From: Helicobacter sp. 11-8110
Lineage (GTDB): Bacteria; Campylobacterota; Campylobacteria; Campylobacterales; Helicobacteraceae
Reading direction: 5' to 3'
Length of the DNA stretch: 64,000 nucleotides
NCBI RefSeq assembly: GCF_003288905.1
Contig: NZ_NHYL01000004.1
Location: 1 to 64,000, forward strand
Shown here: positions 45,479 through 54,725 of the stretch, one piece after another
Layout of the letters: each line of letters begins with the position of its first letter
How positions within the stretch are numbered: position 1 is the stretch's first letter
The notes under the pieces: generated by a model
What the model was told of the DNA's origin: nothing
What the model saw: only the letters and a program-made list of their open reading frames with translations
Database searches by the model: none
Program-made: the position numbers and the translations under genes

Positions 45479-45834
45479 AAAATTACCCCATCAATCCCTG
45501 CCTTAGCAGCGTGTTCAATTTCGTAGTCCAATGAAATACACAATAAAACTTTTGAATCAAATAAATAATTTTCAGCTAATTTTTGTATTTCCTTTGCTTT
45601 TTGCAAATCTTCACAAATTAAAAATTTTACTCCAAGATTCACAAGCAACAATGCCTCTGTAAGATTCCTGACCACACTGGCATATTCTACTGCATTTTCA
45701 TAACAAAATTTTGCCAATTCCAAATCCCCATTAATCACTAAAAATTCATTAGGTAAAGTTTTTTCAATGGCTTTAGCTGAATCTACATAAACAATTTTTA
45801 AAGGATTAATAAGCTTATGATTTAAAATTAGCAT
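45466..45834 (-). CDS. Conserved hypothetical protein
   Basis: This 122-residue soluble protein has an alternating strand/helix pattern (LKIVYVDSAKAIEKTL, GVKFLICEDLQKAKEIQKLA, KVLLCISLDYEIEHAAKAGIDGVIFW) that resembles a fragment of a TIM-barrel or a small Rossmann-like domain. I recognise no catalytic motif. Its start abuts the stop of the PP0621-like gene and its end overlaps the Crp/Fnr start by 13 bases, so it belongs to the same transcription unit. Function unknown. Confidence 0.7.
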   Translation of the reverse strand: MLILNHKLINPLKIVYVDSAKAIEKTLPNEFLVINGDLELAKFCYENAVEYASVVRNLTEALLLVNLGVKFLICEDLQKAKEIQKLAENYLFDSKVLLCISLDYEIEHAAKAGIDGVIFWKI

Positions 45835-46053
45835 TTAGGATCTCTCCAAGCATTCTTTAGAGCAGTAATACTCACCATTGCTAATAATTGCTTCTTTAGA
45901 AGAGATATAAATACCACATTTTTTACACTCTAGCATAATTTCTTCGCAATTAGGCTTTTTTGAGTGAGTTTCTTGTGTGTTTTTAGAGCCGATCTTTCGG
46001 ACAAAAAAATAAATTCCAACCACCAATAAAATAATCAATAAAATCTTTATCAT
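45835..46053 (-). CDS. PP0621-family small membrane protein
   Basis: This 72-residue protein has one N-terminal transmembrane helix (IKILLIILLVVGIYFFVRKI, 2-21), a short linker, and a small treble-clef-like cytoplasmic zinc motif (C44-x2-C47 ... C64, C68). This layout is seen in the PP0621/MYND-finger-like family. The function of the family is not known. The gene overlaps rsmG by four bases and directly abuts the next hypothetical gene. Confidence 0.78.
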   Translation of the reverse strand: MIKILLIILLVVGIYFFVRKIGSKNTQETHSKKPNCEEIMLECKKCGIYISSKEAIISNGEYYCSKECLERS

Positions 46054-46619
46054 ATCTTCTCTCCTTTGATTACTAAATAATTTCTAAAATCCCTCTGAAA
46101 GCACTCACACTCCAATCCTTGAGGAATCTCATTTTGCACCAAAGAACCCTTATAAAGCAAAATCAAGCTATTTTTATCAATAATTGACTGGGTTTTTTGC
46201 AAAAACCCCCCTAGGCTAAAAGTCGCTCTTGAAGTTATCAAATCTGGCTTTTTATCTAACTTAACTTCTTCCACCTTTTTGCGTAAAATCATAAATTTTT
46301 TTAATCCCAATTGTGATTTAAGATTCTGCAAAAAAGCAGCCTTTTTGGCATTAGGCTCACATAACACAACTTCAGTTCCAAGCGCAATCCCTAAAGCAAC
46401 AGCCGGAAATCCATTCCCACTTCCTACATCAAAAAGCTTTGTCTTGCTTCTTAAAGTTTCACCTAAGAATTCCAAAGGATATAAAGAATCCTGAATATTT
46501 TTATAAATACTCTCCAAATCTCTAGCCCCGCTTAAACTATGAATCTCATTCCACTCTAAAAGCAATTTTGCATAAGATTCTAAAGCTTGATTAGCTTGTG
46601 TTGTTAAGTCAAAATTCAT
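46050..46619 (-). CDS. rsmG: 16S rRNA (guanine527-N7)-methyltransferase
   Basis: This 189-residue SAM-dependent rRNA methyltransferase of the GidB family has LFDVGSGNGFPAVALGIALGTEVVL, split at about 62-86, as the SAM site, with EPNAKKAAFLQNL and SRATFSLGGFL as further family signatures. The N-terminal WNEIHSLSGARD motif is typical of GidB (W-N-x-x-x-N/S-L-T/S). It overlaps queA by four bases and the PP0621-like gene by four. Epsilonproteobacterial RsmG is short, as here. Confidence 0.93.
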   Translation of the reverse strand: MNFDLTTQANQALESYAKLLLEWNEIHSLSGARDLESIYKNIQDSLYPLEFLGETLRSKTKLFDVGSGNGFPAVALGIALGTEVVLCEPNAKKAAFLQNLKSQLGLKKFMILRKKVEEVKLDKKPDLITSRATFSLGGFLQKTQSIIDKNSLILLYKGSLVQNEIPQGLECECFQRDFRNYLVIKGEKI

Positions 46620-47656
46620 AGCACCAACATTCCATCGCCATAAGAATAAAAGCGATATTTCTTTTCAATGGCTTGTTGATAAATTCTCTTTGTCTCATCT
46701 AATCCCACAAATGACGCCACAAGCATTAATAAAGTTGTTTTAGGTAAATGAAAATTTGTTAACAAGGCATTTGTTATTATCGGCTTATTTTGGGGGTGCA
46801 AAAACAAATCACACTCTCCTTGCATTTCTTTGGTGCGAGCAAAATACTCCAAAACTCTTGCGGCAGTCGTTCCAATGGCAGTGATATGTGAAGCTTTTTT
46901 GATTTTTTCCACACTTTCTTTAGGTATTACAAAAGTTTCTTGGTGCATTTTGTGCTCCAAAATATTCTCTGTGCTTACTCCAATAAAAGTCCCTGCACCA
47001 ACATGCAAGGTTACAAAAGCATTCTCAAAGTCCATTTGCAAAGCCCTAAAAGACTCTTGGCTAAAATGCAAAGAAGCTGTTGGAGCAGCAATCGCGCCCA
47101 TATTTTTAGCAAAAACAGAATTATAATTTACTCTATCTTCTTGATTATCCTCACGCTTAATATAAGGTGGCAAAGGGATATGCCCAGACTGCTGCAAAAA
47201 ATCAAAAAACTCTTGGTGACTTAGAGGATGCAAACATTTTTCATCTTTAAAAAATGAAACTTCCTTAAACCCCATTCCACAATCTTTAAGGATTTTTGCA
47301 AAAACTTCTCCAAACTCAACAATATTTCCTATTTTTAATCGTCCTTTTAACTGCATTAAATATAAATTTTCCACTATTTCTTTATGAAATAAAGCTTCTA
47401 TTTTTCCACCACCCAAGGCTTCTTTTTGTGGTTTTTTACCATAGATTCTAGCAGGAATTACCTTAGTATCATTAAAAACTAACAAAGTCTTTTTGGGTAA
47501 AAAACTGGCAAAATCTCTAAAAGTCGTATGTGCAATAGAGCAATCTTTTCTGTCATAGACCAAAAGTTTAGCATTTTCTTGTGGCATTATTGGGCTAAGA
47601 GCGATTAGCTCTTTAGGGAGCTTATAGTCATAACTCTCTAGCAATAATTCATTCAT
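46616..47656 (-). CDS. queA: S-adenosylmethionine:tRNA ribosyltransferase-isomerase
   Basis: This 346-residue enzyme adds the epoxycyclopentane ring to preQ1 in tRNA anticodons using the ribosyl part of SAM. It has LLVYDRKDCSIAHTTFRDF, TLLVFNDTKVIPARIYGKK, PLPPYIKRE, GAIAAPTASLHFS and LHVGAGTF, all family signatures. Three in-frame ATGs lie at the start (47671, 47662, 47656). I chose 47656 because MNELLLESYDYKLPKELIA then aligns with H. pylori QueA as I recall it; none has a strong SD. It overlaps tatC. Confidence 0.93.
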   Translation of the reverse strand: MNELLLESYDYKLPKELIALSPIMPQENAKLLVYDRKDCSIAHTTFRDFASFLPKKTLLVFNDTKVIPARIYGKKPQKEALGGGKIEALFHKEIVENLYLMQLKGRLKIGNIVEFGEVFAKILKDCGMGFKEVSFFKDEKCLHPLSHQEFFDFLQQSGHIPLPPYIKREDNQEDRVNYNSVFAKNMGAIAAPTASLHFSQESFRALQMDFENAFVTLHVGAGTFIGVSTENILEHKMHQETFVIPKESVEKIKKASHITAIGTTAARVLEYFARTKEMQGECDLFLHPQNKPIITNALLTNFHLPKTTLLMLVASFVGLDETKRIYQQAIEKKYRFYSYGDGMLVL

Positions 47657-48383
47657 TCTCATCTGTCTCATTTTTATAAGGATTAACTATTTTAGCAATA
47701 ACAATAGACAAACCATAAAGAAACGCTAAAGGAATCGCCATTAAAAATTGAGAAAGAATATCAGGAGGGGTAAGAATAGCCGCCAAAATAAAAATAAGAA
47801 CGATAGCGTATTTAAAATAATCTTTTAAAGTTTTATCTGTAACTAGTCCAATTTTTGCCAAAAAAAATGTAATTACAGGAAGCTCAAAAGAAATTCCAAA
47901 TCCCACCATTAACTTTGCAAAGAATCCAACATAATCCCCAATACTTGGAAGCGCAGTAAAAAGCTGACTACCAAAATTAATCAAATAATGAAAACCCACC
48001 GGAAAAGCAATATAATACGCAAACGCACAACCACATAAAAAGAAAAAAGTTCCAAAAATCACAAAAGGGATAACAAGCTTTTTTTCATTATCATAAAGAC
48101 CTGGAGCTACAAACGACCAAATCTGCCAAAATATAATAGGTAAGGCAAAAATAAATCCACTAAAAAAAGCTACTTTAATAGCCGTAAAAAATGCCTCTCC
48201 AACTTGCGTAAAAATAACACTTTCACGCCCTTTTGGTAAAGCTGCACTCAAAGGAGCCACCATCCAATCTAAAATTATTTCCCAAAAATAAAAAGAGATT
48301 AAAAAGGTTATTAAAAGCGTTATAGTAATTGCAACTAAACATTTGCGCAAGTCTTGAATATGAGGTTTCAAATCTTCAAACAT
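47649..48383 (-). CDS. tatC: Sec-independent protein translocase TatC
   Basis: This 244-residue inner-membrane protein has six hydrophobic segments. It is the twin-arginine signal receptor of the Tat system. Family marks are the N-terminal LKPHIQDLRKCL (the site that contacts twin-arginine signals), FWQIWSFVAPGLYDNEKKLV near 85-104 and FFAKLMVGFGISFELPVI near 153-170. It lies 18 bases after tatB. The Rieske protein encoded at 54726-55229 has an RR signal and is a likely client. tatA is not in this window. Confidence 0.95.
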   Translation of the reverse strand: MFEDLKPHIQDLRKCLVAITITLLITFLISFYFWEIILDWMVAPLSAALPKGRESVIFTQVGEAFFTAIKVAFFSGFIFALPIIFWQIWSFVAPGLYDNEKKLVIPFVIFGTFFFLCGCAFAYYIAFPVGFHYLINFGSQLFTALPSIGDYVGFFAKLMVGFGISFELPVITFFLAKIGLVTDKTLKDYFKYAIVLIFILAAILTPPDILSQFLMAIPLAFLYGLSIVIAKIVNPYKNETDENE

Positions 48384-48401
48384 TATTATCTCACTTTCTT
48401 T

Positions 48402-48848
48402 TTATTGATTCTTAATGGATTTTTCTTCACTCTTTGCATCTTCTTTAAAACTCAAAGTTTGCTTTGTTTGCAAAGGCTTAACCCCCTCTTTTACATTAGA
48501 AGTTTGGGGATTAGTGTTATTTGGAGTGAGTGGTGCTTCTTTTGTTTCTGAGATTTGCGGTTTTAAATCTTCCTCAAAATCCAAAGAAGAAAGCTCTTTT
48601 AAATCCATTTCTTTTGTGAAGTTCTCCACTCCTTGTGTGAGACTATTTTTGTATGCCAAAGCATCCTCTTTGATTTTATTAAGATTGACTTCCCTATCCA
48701 AGCTTTCTTTGGCATCATCCATTGTTCTTTTAACTGCTTTAATAAATTTTGCAACATCAACCAAAGCTTTAGGTAATTTCTCAGGACCCAAAAAAATAAT
48801 TGCCACTGCTGCAATTACTAAAATTTCAAAAAATCCCATTCCAAACAT
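48402..48848 (-). CDS. tatB: Sec-independent protein translocase TatB
   Basis: This 148-residue protein starts with MFGMGFFEILVIAAVAIIF, a membrane helix with a conserved Glu, then FLGPEKLPK and an amphipathic helix to about residue 60. That is the TatA/B pattern, and the length and immediate tatC neighbour make it TatB. The C-terminal part is a polar, poorly ordered tail (SSLDFEEDLKPQISETKE and beyond). It works with TatC in recognising twin-arginine signals. Confidence 0.92.
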   Translation of the reverse strand: MFGMGFFEILVIAAVAIIFLGPEKLPKALVDVAKFIKAVKRTMDDAKESLDREVNLNKIKEDALAYKNSLTQGVENFTKEMDLKELSSLDFEEDLKPQISETKEAPLTPNNTNPQTSNVKEGVKPLQTKQTLSFKEDAKSEEKSIKNQ

Positions 48849-48967
48849 TGATAATTTTCTGCCTTTTTTGCTTTTATCTTGTGTAAGATCGGATTTTATC
48901 TAATTTTGGAATAAAGTGTGCTTAGAGTTTTAAAATTATTAAAGTTAATTTACATAGAGGATTAACA

Positions 48968-49261
48968 ATGAACAAATTTCTTATAATGCTTGGAATAGGA
49001 TTTTTGCTAAATGGTTGCATTTCTCCCAAAACAGATGCTTTTTTAGTCGGTGCTGGACTTGGAGCGGGAGTAACTTACTATTTTTTAAATGGAGGGAAAA
49101 TTGATGGGATTAGTAAAGATTCTCTCTCTAATTCACTCCAAAATTCACCAAAGCAAAATATCACTGATACTTCAATACCCTCCGAGCTAGAGTGGTATTA
49201 TTTTGATAGAGATTTGTATGAACAAACCCTGCTTAATCAAAAACAATCCCTAGCAAACTAA
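48968..49261 (+). CDS. Small lipoprotein
   Basis: This 97-residue protein has a lipoprotein signal: FLIMLGIGFLLNGC with the lipidated Cys at 17 (a slightly unusual LNGC box). After it comes a glycine-rich hydrophobic stretch (FLVGAGLGAGVTYYFLNGG, 25-43) and a polar tail ending in EWYYFDRDLYEQ. Its stop overlaps that of the convergent YciI gene by four bases. AGAGGA precedes the ATG. I do not know its function. Confidence 0.75.
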   Translation: MNKFLIMLGIGFLLNGCISPKTDAFLVGAGLGAGVTYYFLNGGKIDGISKDSLSNSLQNSPKQNITDTSIPSELEWYYFDRDLYEQTLLNQKQSLAN

Positions 49262-49554
49262 GCCAAAAAGTCCTTTAAGAAATCTTGGTGCAAGACAGGT
49301 TCAAACTCCACCACTTCATATTTGGCGGCATTTTGCAGATAAAAAGGATCTTGTTTTGTAAAATTAACCGCTGCTTCCTTATTGTCAAATTGCCCAACAA
49401 TGATTCCACCTTTGCGAGGATTTTGAGGACCACTTGCTAAAAGATTCCCACTTACATAACCTGTTTTTAAATATTCTCTATGAGAAGTAAGAATCTTTTC
49501 AATCTCTACTAACTCTTTTGTGTAAGTTACAAAAATAATAAATAAATTTTTCAT
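49258..49554 (-). CDS. YciI-like protein
   Basis: This 98-residue protein fits the YCII (dimeric alpha-beta barrel) family: LFIIFVTYTKELVEIEKILTSHREYLK carries the conserved His near 24, followed by GNLLASGPQNPRKGGIIVGQF, where Gly-Pro precedes a strand, and the C-terminal VVEFEPVL. YciI proteins may be hydrolases or lyases on small aromatic compounds, but the activity is not established. It converges with the lipoprotein gene. Confidence 0.82.
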   Translation of the reverse strand: MKNLFIIFVTYTKELVEIEKILTSHREYLKTGYVSGNLLASGPQNPRKGGIIVGQFDNKEAAVNFTKQDPFYLQNAAKYEVVEFEPVLHQDFLKDFLA

Positions 49555-49592
49555 TGTTTTCCTTTTTCTCTTTCTTTGATTATAACACTATT

Positions 49593-50210
49593 TCAAATCT
49601 TTTTCCAATTTCTTTTAAGATTTAAAATATTTTGAGTTATATCTCCCTTCCAAATACTACTAATACACGCTGCCATATCTGCATTTTGTAATTGATGAAT
49701 ATTTTGCTGATTGATTCCACCAATGGCACATTTTTTGATTCCTTGAATCTTTTGAAATAAATCTAGAGAAATCACCTTAGCCTGTGTTTTTGTAGAAGAA
49801 GTAAAGCAAGATCCAAAGGCAATATAATCTGCCCCAATCTCTTTAGCATTTTGCGCTAACTGCAAATCTCCATAGCAAGAAACACCCAAAATCCCCCCAT
49901 AACTTTTGCGAATCATAAGCAATTCATCTAGACTATAAGGATTTACTTCCTGCTTTTTCCCTATATGTAAACCCTTTGTTTGAAGCTTCATTGCCAACTC
50001 AATTCTGTCATTTAATACAAACAAAACCCCCTCTTGTTTGCAATAATCCATTAATTCTGTTACCAAAGATTCGATTTGATTATCTTGATGAGTTTTATCG
50101 CGAAACTGAAAAATACTAACCCCACCTTTAATCGCCTTGCTTAACATTGTAAAAATCTCTTGATAAGGCGTAAGAATTTCATCACTAATTGCATAAATTC
50201 CCTGCAACAT
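49593..50210 (-). CDS. thiE: Thiamine-phosphate synthase
   Basis: This 205-residue TIM-barrel enzyme joins the pyrimidine and thiazole phosphates to make thiamine phosphate. Visible are FQFRDKTHQDN (phosphate/pyrimidine side), FVLNDRIELAMKLQTKGLHIG, GVSCYGDLQLAQNAKEIGADYIAFGS and CAIGGINQQNI. The metal-binding segment after LHIG is atypical (KKQEVNP instead of xxDxx), so TenI-like activity is an alternative. ATG 50210 is preferred over GTG 50213 because GGAGG stands six bases before it. It is divergent from hypF. Confidence 0.78.
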   Translation of the reverse strand: MLQGIYAISDEILTPYQEIFTMLSKAIKGGVSIFQFRDKTHQDNQIESLVTELMDYCKQEGVLFVLNDRIELAMKLQTKGLHIGKKQEVNPYSLDELLMIRKSYGGILGVSCYGDLQLAQNAKEIGADYIAFGSCFTSSTKTQAKVISLDLFQKIQGIKKCAIGGINQQNIHQLQNADMAACISSIWKGDITQNILNLKRNWKKI

Positions 50211-50295
50211 CACAAACCTCCAAACATTACTTAAAAACTCTAAGATAAAATTTTAACCTTGTTTTAATCCATTTTTGCTTATGCTTCAAAAGATA

Positions 50296-52611
50296 ATGGA
50301 AAAAACCTATATTCTTAATTTAACCGGCATTGTTCAAGGTGTTGGATTCCGCCCTTTTGTGTATAAAATCGCAACACAAAATCACTTAAAAGGCTATGTG
50401 CTAAACAATAATCAAGGCGTAGAAATACTTGTTCAAGGCAAAAAAGAAAAACTGGAACAATTTTTTAAAGACTTAAAAAATCCCCCTAAAGCTGCCAAAA
50501 TCATCTCAATCTCCAAAAAACCAATCCAAATAAAAAAAACCTTTTCCACTTTTTTAATCCAAGAAAGTCAAGCTAACTCCATAAAAACTGCCACTATTCC
50601 TGCTGATATTGCCTTATGCGAATCTTGCAAACAAGAATTTCTTGATCCTAAGAATCATCGCTTTCTTTATCCTTTTATTAGTTGCACAGATTGCGGAGGG
50701 AGATACAGCCTTATTTCTACGCTTCCCTATGATAGAAAAAATACCGCTATGCATTCCTTTGTTATGTGTGAAAACTGCCAAAAAGAATATAATAATAAGA
50801 CTTCAAGACGATTCCACTCAGAAATTAACTGCTGTCCCGCTTGTGGTCCGCAACTTTTTTTTACTGATGAATTCAATTATCAAGGCGATTTTTTACCAGA
50901 TTCTCAAATTCACTCTCACTTAACCAAAAAAGATTCTCCTATCAAAAATGCGCTTAAGGCTCTCAAAGAAGGTAAAATTTTAGCCATTAAGGGTATTGGT
51001 GGTTATGCCTTGGTCTGTGATGCGACCAACGCTAATTCACTAATAAACCTAAGAGAAAGAAAAAGACGCCCCAAAAAACCATTTGCACTAATGTGCAAAA
51101 ATATCCAAATGGCTCAAAAATATGCTCATTTAAATTCTCAAGCAATCACTATGCTTAACTCAAGCATCTCTCCCATTGTGCTAAGTTATTCTAAAGCTAA
51201 AACCAATCTCCCTCTCTCCCTTATTGCACCAAATCTCGCAACTCTTGGAATCATACTTCCCTATTCTGCCTTGCACCATTTGCTGTTTTTTTATATTGAT
51301 TTTCCTTTAGTTTTTACAAGTGCTAATATAAGCGGAGAACCGATCATTAAGGATTTTTATGGTATCACTCAAAAACTTCAAGGCGTTTGTGATGGTATTT
51401 TATTTTACAATCGCGATATTTTAAACCCCATTGATGATAGTCTTGTGAGAATTTTGGGGAAAAAGACACAAGTTTTAAGGCGTGCTAGGGGATATTTATC
51501 TGATATTCCACTGCCAACACCACCACACAGCACTAAAAACTTCATCACTCTTGGTGCCCAACAAAAATCTACTTTTTGTCTTAATCTCCACAGCAAACTT
51601 TTTTTAAGTCCGCATTTGGGGGATTTAGACAATCTTGAATCAATTAATAATTTCAAACAAAATCTAACACTCTTTAGCCAACAATATCAAGCTAAAATCC
51701 ACACATTTTGCGGAGATTTACATCCAAATTATGCGCAAAGGGAATTTTTAGATGGTAGTGATTCTTGTTTTATCCAACACCATTTTGCACATCTTCTCTC
51801 CAATGTCGCAGAAAACAAAATTAGACAAGAAGTTTTAGGAGTTATTTTTGATGGCACAGGCTATGGAGCAGATGGCAATATTTGGGGTGGTGAATTTTTA
51901 TTTTATGATCCTAAAAAACCACTTAGTTTTAAGCGAAAAGCTTTTTTTGCCCCTTTTAAGCTCTTAGGCGGAGAAGCAGCTATCAATGATACGCGAAGAT
52001 TAGGAATAGAAGCACTATTTATTGCTTTTGGAGATGATTATAAAAACTTGAATTTACCACTTATTGATAGCCTAAAAAAAGATTATGGAGAAAATATTAT
52101 TGATTTTTTCTACAAACAGCATCAAAATACGCAAAGTTATACCTGCAATTCAGCTGGTAGAATCTTTGATATGGTGGCTTCAATATGCAATCTTGTGGAA
52201 AAAACAAACTATGAGGGCGAAGGTGGAATGATTCTTGAAACACTTGCCTATAAGGCTTTAAAACACAAAAAACAAGCTAAAAGCTATCCCTTTAAAATTT
52301 CAAAAGACACAATTCTTTGGGAATCTATCATACAAGAAATCTATCATGACTTGAAAAATTACATTTCTTTAGAAAATATTGCTCTAAACTTCCATCAAAC
52401 TTTTGCAAATATCATTAGCTTTATTGCTCAAAAATATCCAACAATTCTCTTAAGTGGTGGCTGTTTTCAAAATGCGATTCTTACCAAACTCACTCTTAAA
52501 GCACTCAAAGGAAAAAAAATATTTTTAAATGGAGAGATACCTTGCAATGATGGTGGAATTAGCTTTGGTCAAGCTTATTATATGAGACTAAAAACTAAGC
52601 AGAAACCCTAA
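50296..52611 (+). CDS. hypF: Carbamoyltransferase HypF
   Basis: This 771-residue NiFe-hydrogenase maturation protein makes the cyano ligands from carbamoyl phosphate with HypE. The order of domains is an N-terminal acylphosphatase (GIVQGVGFRPFVYKIA), two C-x2-C...C-x2-C zinc fingers (CESCKQEF ... CTDCGGRY; CENCQKEY ... CCPACGP), a YrdC-like domain (KGIGGYALVCDATN ... RPFALMCK-type KRRPKKPF) and a Kae1-like C-terminal domain (HHFAHLLSN, DGTGYGADGNIWGGE). ATG 50281 or TTG 50275 upstream are alternatives, but 50296 gives the usual short lead before GIVQGVGF. The gene stands alone here, without other hyp genes. Confidence 0.93.
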   Translation: MEKTYILNLTGIVQGVGFRPFVYKIATQNHLKGYVLNNNQGVEILVQGKKEKLEQFFKDLKNPPKAAKIISISKKPIQIKKTFSTFLIQESQANSIKTATIPADIALCESCKQEFLDPKNHRFLYPFISCTDCGGRYSLISTLPYDRKNTAMHSFVMCENCQKEYNNKTSRRFHSEINCCPACGPQLFFTDEFNYQGDFLPDSQIHSHLTKKDSPIKNALKALKEGKILAIKGIGGYALVCDATNANSLINLRERKRRPKKPFALMCKNIQMAQKYAHLNSQAITMLNSSISPIVLSYSKAKTNLPLSLIAPNLATLGIILPYSALHHLLFFYIDFPLVFTSANISGEPIIKDFYGITQKLQGVCDGILFYNRDILNPIDDSLVRILGKKTQVLRRARGYLSDIPLPTPPHSTKNFITLGAQQKSTFCLNLHSKLFLSPHLGDLDNLESINNFKQNLTLFSQQYQAKIHTFCGDLHPNYAQREFLDGSDSCFIQHHFAHLLSNVAENKIRQEVLGVIFDGTGYGADGNIWGGEFLFYDPKKPLSFKRKAFFAPFKLLGGEAAINDTRRLGIEALFIAFGDDYKNLNLPLIDSLKKDYGENIIDFFYKQHQNTQSYTCNSAGRIFDMVASICNLVEKTNYEGEGGMILETLAYKALKHKKQAKSYPFKISKDTILWESIIQEIYHDLKNYISLENIALNFHQTFANIISFIAQKYPTILLSGGCFQNAILTKLTLKALKGKKIFLNGEIPCNDGGISFGQAYYMRLKTKQKP

Positions 52612-52634
52612 GTTTCCACTAGCTTTTAAGATTT

Positions 52635-53477
52635 TTAATGGGCATCATGCCAAATTTTGCGTTTCCACAAATAAGCTACAACTCCCATAAGCACCATAAA
52701 GGCAACTAACTTCCAACCAAGCGATTCTCTTTCAGCTTTTTTGCTATCTCCTACACTTTCCATATAAGTAATCACTTGCTTTTCAGCTTGTTCTGTCAAA
52801 CCAACTCTAGGCATTGCAGTTCCTGACAATCTTTTTTGTGGATCGTTGATGAAGGTGTGTAAATATTCCAAATTGCGACTTCGAATCATCATTGATAAAT
52901 CAGGCACTTTTGTTCCCAAATAAGTCTTTAATCCACCATCTGCATACCATTTATCATATTTCATATCATGGCATCTTCCACATGCATCAACAAACACTTC
53001 TTTATCTGTCATTTCTTTTGGAGTAATACTTTGTAAATACGCTACAATATCTGCTATTTCTTGATCGCTCATCCAATCATATGCGGGCATAGGATGATTG
53101 CCGCTAAATTTATGAGTTTGCTTAGTTGCTACTGCGACATTTTTAATAGCATTAGCTAAGAAATTTTTATCATAAATTAATGCAGCACTAGAAAGATCTG
53201 GCGGAACTACCCCATAAGCAGCCAATGCGTCTGCTGGAGAAAATGGCATTTCCATACCTTCAGTTTTAATAGAATGGCATGCAACGCAATTAGCCAAAAC
53301 AATTTCCTTCCCATTTGCAGCATTTCCCTCTTGAATCTCAAGAGGCTTTAAATCTGAAAAAGTATAGTCTGCAGGAGCTACTTTGGGATACATTTGCCCA
53401 TGCGCAAAAGGCTCTACACCCCAATAAATAATACCTGTAACAACAACTACTACAATTAATGCTAAGAATTCTTTCAT
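52635..53477 (-). CDS. petC: Diheme ubiquinol-cytochrome c reductase, cytochrome c1 subunit
   Basis: This 280-residue protein carries two heme-binding motifs, C64-x2-C67-H68 and C166-x2-C169-H170, so it is the diheme c1 form found in epsilonproteobacteria. An N-terminal hydrophobic segment (6-22) serves as a signal or anchor, and there is a C-terminal membrane helix (LGWKLVAFMVLMGVVAYLWKRK region, about 252-273). It takes electrons from the Rieske cluster and passes them to periplasmic cytochrome c. It is ten bases after petB. Confidence 0.93.
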   Translation of the reverse strand: MKEFLALIVVVVVTGIIYWGVEPFAHGQMYPKVAPADYTFSDLKPLEIQEGNAANGKEIVLANCVACHSIKTEGMEMPFSPADALAAYGVVPPDLSSAALIYDKNFLANAIKNVAVATKQTHKFSGNHPMPAYDWMSDQEIADIVAYLQSITPKEMTDKEVFVDACGRCHDMKYDKWYADGGLKTYLGTKVPDLSMMIRSRNLEYLHTFINDPQKRLSGTAMPRVGLTEQAEKQVITYMESVGDSKKAERESLGWKLVAFMVLMGVVAYLWKRKIWHDAH

Positions 53478-53486
53478 TCCAACTCC

Positions 53487-54716
53487 TTAACTATTCTTTT
53501 TATTTTCTAGTTTTGTAATGATAGGCAACACTACAAACAATAATGCAAAGAATGCAATAGTAACTGCAAAACCAATATAGGCATTAATCCCTGTTGGAGG
53601 CAATTTACCATAGATTGTCAAAATAATCATATCAATTACCAATAACCAAAACCACACCATAAATGCTGGGCGCTTGTGAGCAGGAGCAACAACATTGCTT
53701 CTATCCAACCAAGGCAAGAGCATAAAAATCACATTTGCAATACCAAATGCAATCAATCCTAAATCCGCACTAAAGAAGAATCCTCTTAAGATTTCATAAC
53801 TCCATAAAAAATACCACTCTGGGTAAATATGTGGGGGAGTTTTTAGATGATCAGCTGGATCAAAATTAATAGGATCAAGCGCAAAACTATAATGATAGCA
53901 AGTTAAATAGAATAAAATAGCCAAAAAGAAACTTGCCACAAAGAAATCTTTAGATAAGAACATTGGCCAAAAAGGAATAACTTTTGATTCTTTTTTATTT
54001 CCAGCCTTAAACTTCTCTGCTTCTTTTTCAAAGTCAATTTCTTCACCATAAGCATTATTAACATGTGGGATTCTTAAAGAATAGAAATGGATAGCAATCA
54101 CTATCATAATAACCACAGGCAATAGCACAACATGCAGCATAAAGAATCTTGTCAAAGTCGCATCTGCAACAATAAAATTACCCCTAATCCAAATAACTAA
54201 ATCAGCACCAATCACTGGAATTCCACCAAAAAGGTTGGTAATAACCGCTGCTGCCCAATAGCTCATTTGTCCCCATGGCAACATATAACCACTAAATGCC
54301 TCAGCAGAAAATAATCCAAAAAGAATCATACCTGTAATCCAAATCATTTCTCTACCGCGTTTATAAGATCCATAATAAATCGCTACAAACATATGGATAT
54401 AAATAATTAAGAAACAAACTGAAGCGCTCACTGCATGCAAATGTCTCCACAACCAACCATATTTCACTTCTTGCATAATTGTGTAATTTACACTATCAAA
54501 AGCTAATTTTGTATCTGGCTTGTAATACATTAACAAAAATAAACCCGAAATCACTAAAAGTGTAAATAAAACAACTAAAACAACACCCATTGCCCATAAA
54601 AAATTAATATTTTTAGGAATCCAATATTCTGTCATTAAAACTTTCATTAAAGGCTTTATAGCAAGTCTTTTATCCAACCAATCCACAATGCCATTTGCTT
54701 TTTCAATCTGTGCCAT
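53487..54716 (-). CDS. petB: Ubiquinol-cytochrome c reductase, cytochrome b subunit
   Basis: This 409-residue membrane protein has paired heme-ligand histidines in helices B and D (WRHLHAVSASVCFLIIYIHMF; MLHVVLLPVVIMIVIAIHFYSLRIPH), the Q-o site PEWY (HIYPEWYFLWSYEILRGFF) and a C-terminal region with helices to about residue 400. ATG 54716 is preferred over TTG 54719 because AAGGAG then has proper spacing. It lies between petA and petC, so the complex III operon is petA-petB-petC. Confidence 0.95.
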   Translation of the reverse strand: MAQIEKANGIVDWLDKRLAIKPLMKVLMTEYWIPKNINFLWAMGVVLVVLFTLLVISGLFLLMYYKPDTKLAFDSVNYTIMQEVKYGWLWRHLHAVSASVCFLIIYIHMFVAIYYGSYKRGREMIWITGMILFGLFSAEAFSGYMLPWGQMSYWAAAVITNLFGGIPVIGADLVIWIRGNFIVADATLTRFFMLHVVLLPVVIMIVIAIHFYSLRIPHVNNAYGEEIDFEKEAEKFKAGNKKESKVIPFWPMFLSKDFFVASFFLAILFYLTCYHYSFALDPINFDPADHLKTPPHIYPEWYFLWSYEILRGFFFSADLGLIAFGIANVIFMLLPWLDRSNVVAPAHKRPAFMVWFWLLVIDMIILTIYGKLPPTGINAYIGFAVTIAFFALLFVVLPIITKLENKKNS

Positions 54717-54725
54717 CAAAACTCC

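Noticed and set aside
48415-48903. Long plus-strand ORF across tatB
   Set aside because: It is antisense to a recognised gene, has Ser/Lys/Phe-biased low-complexity composition and no start signal.
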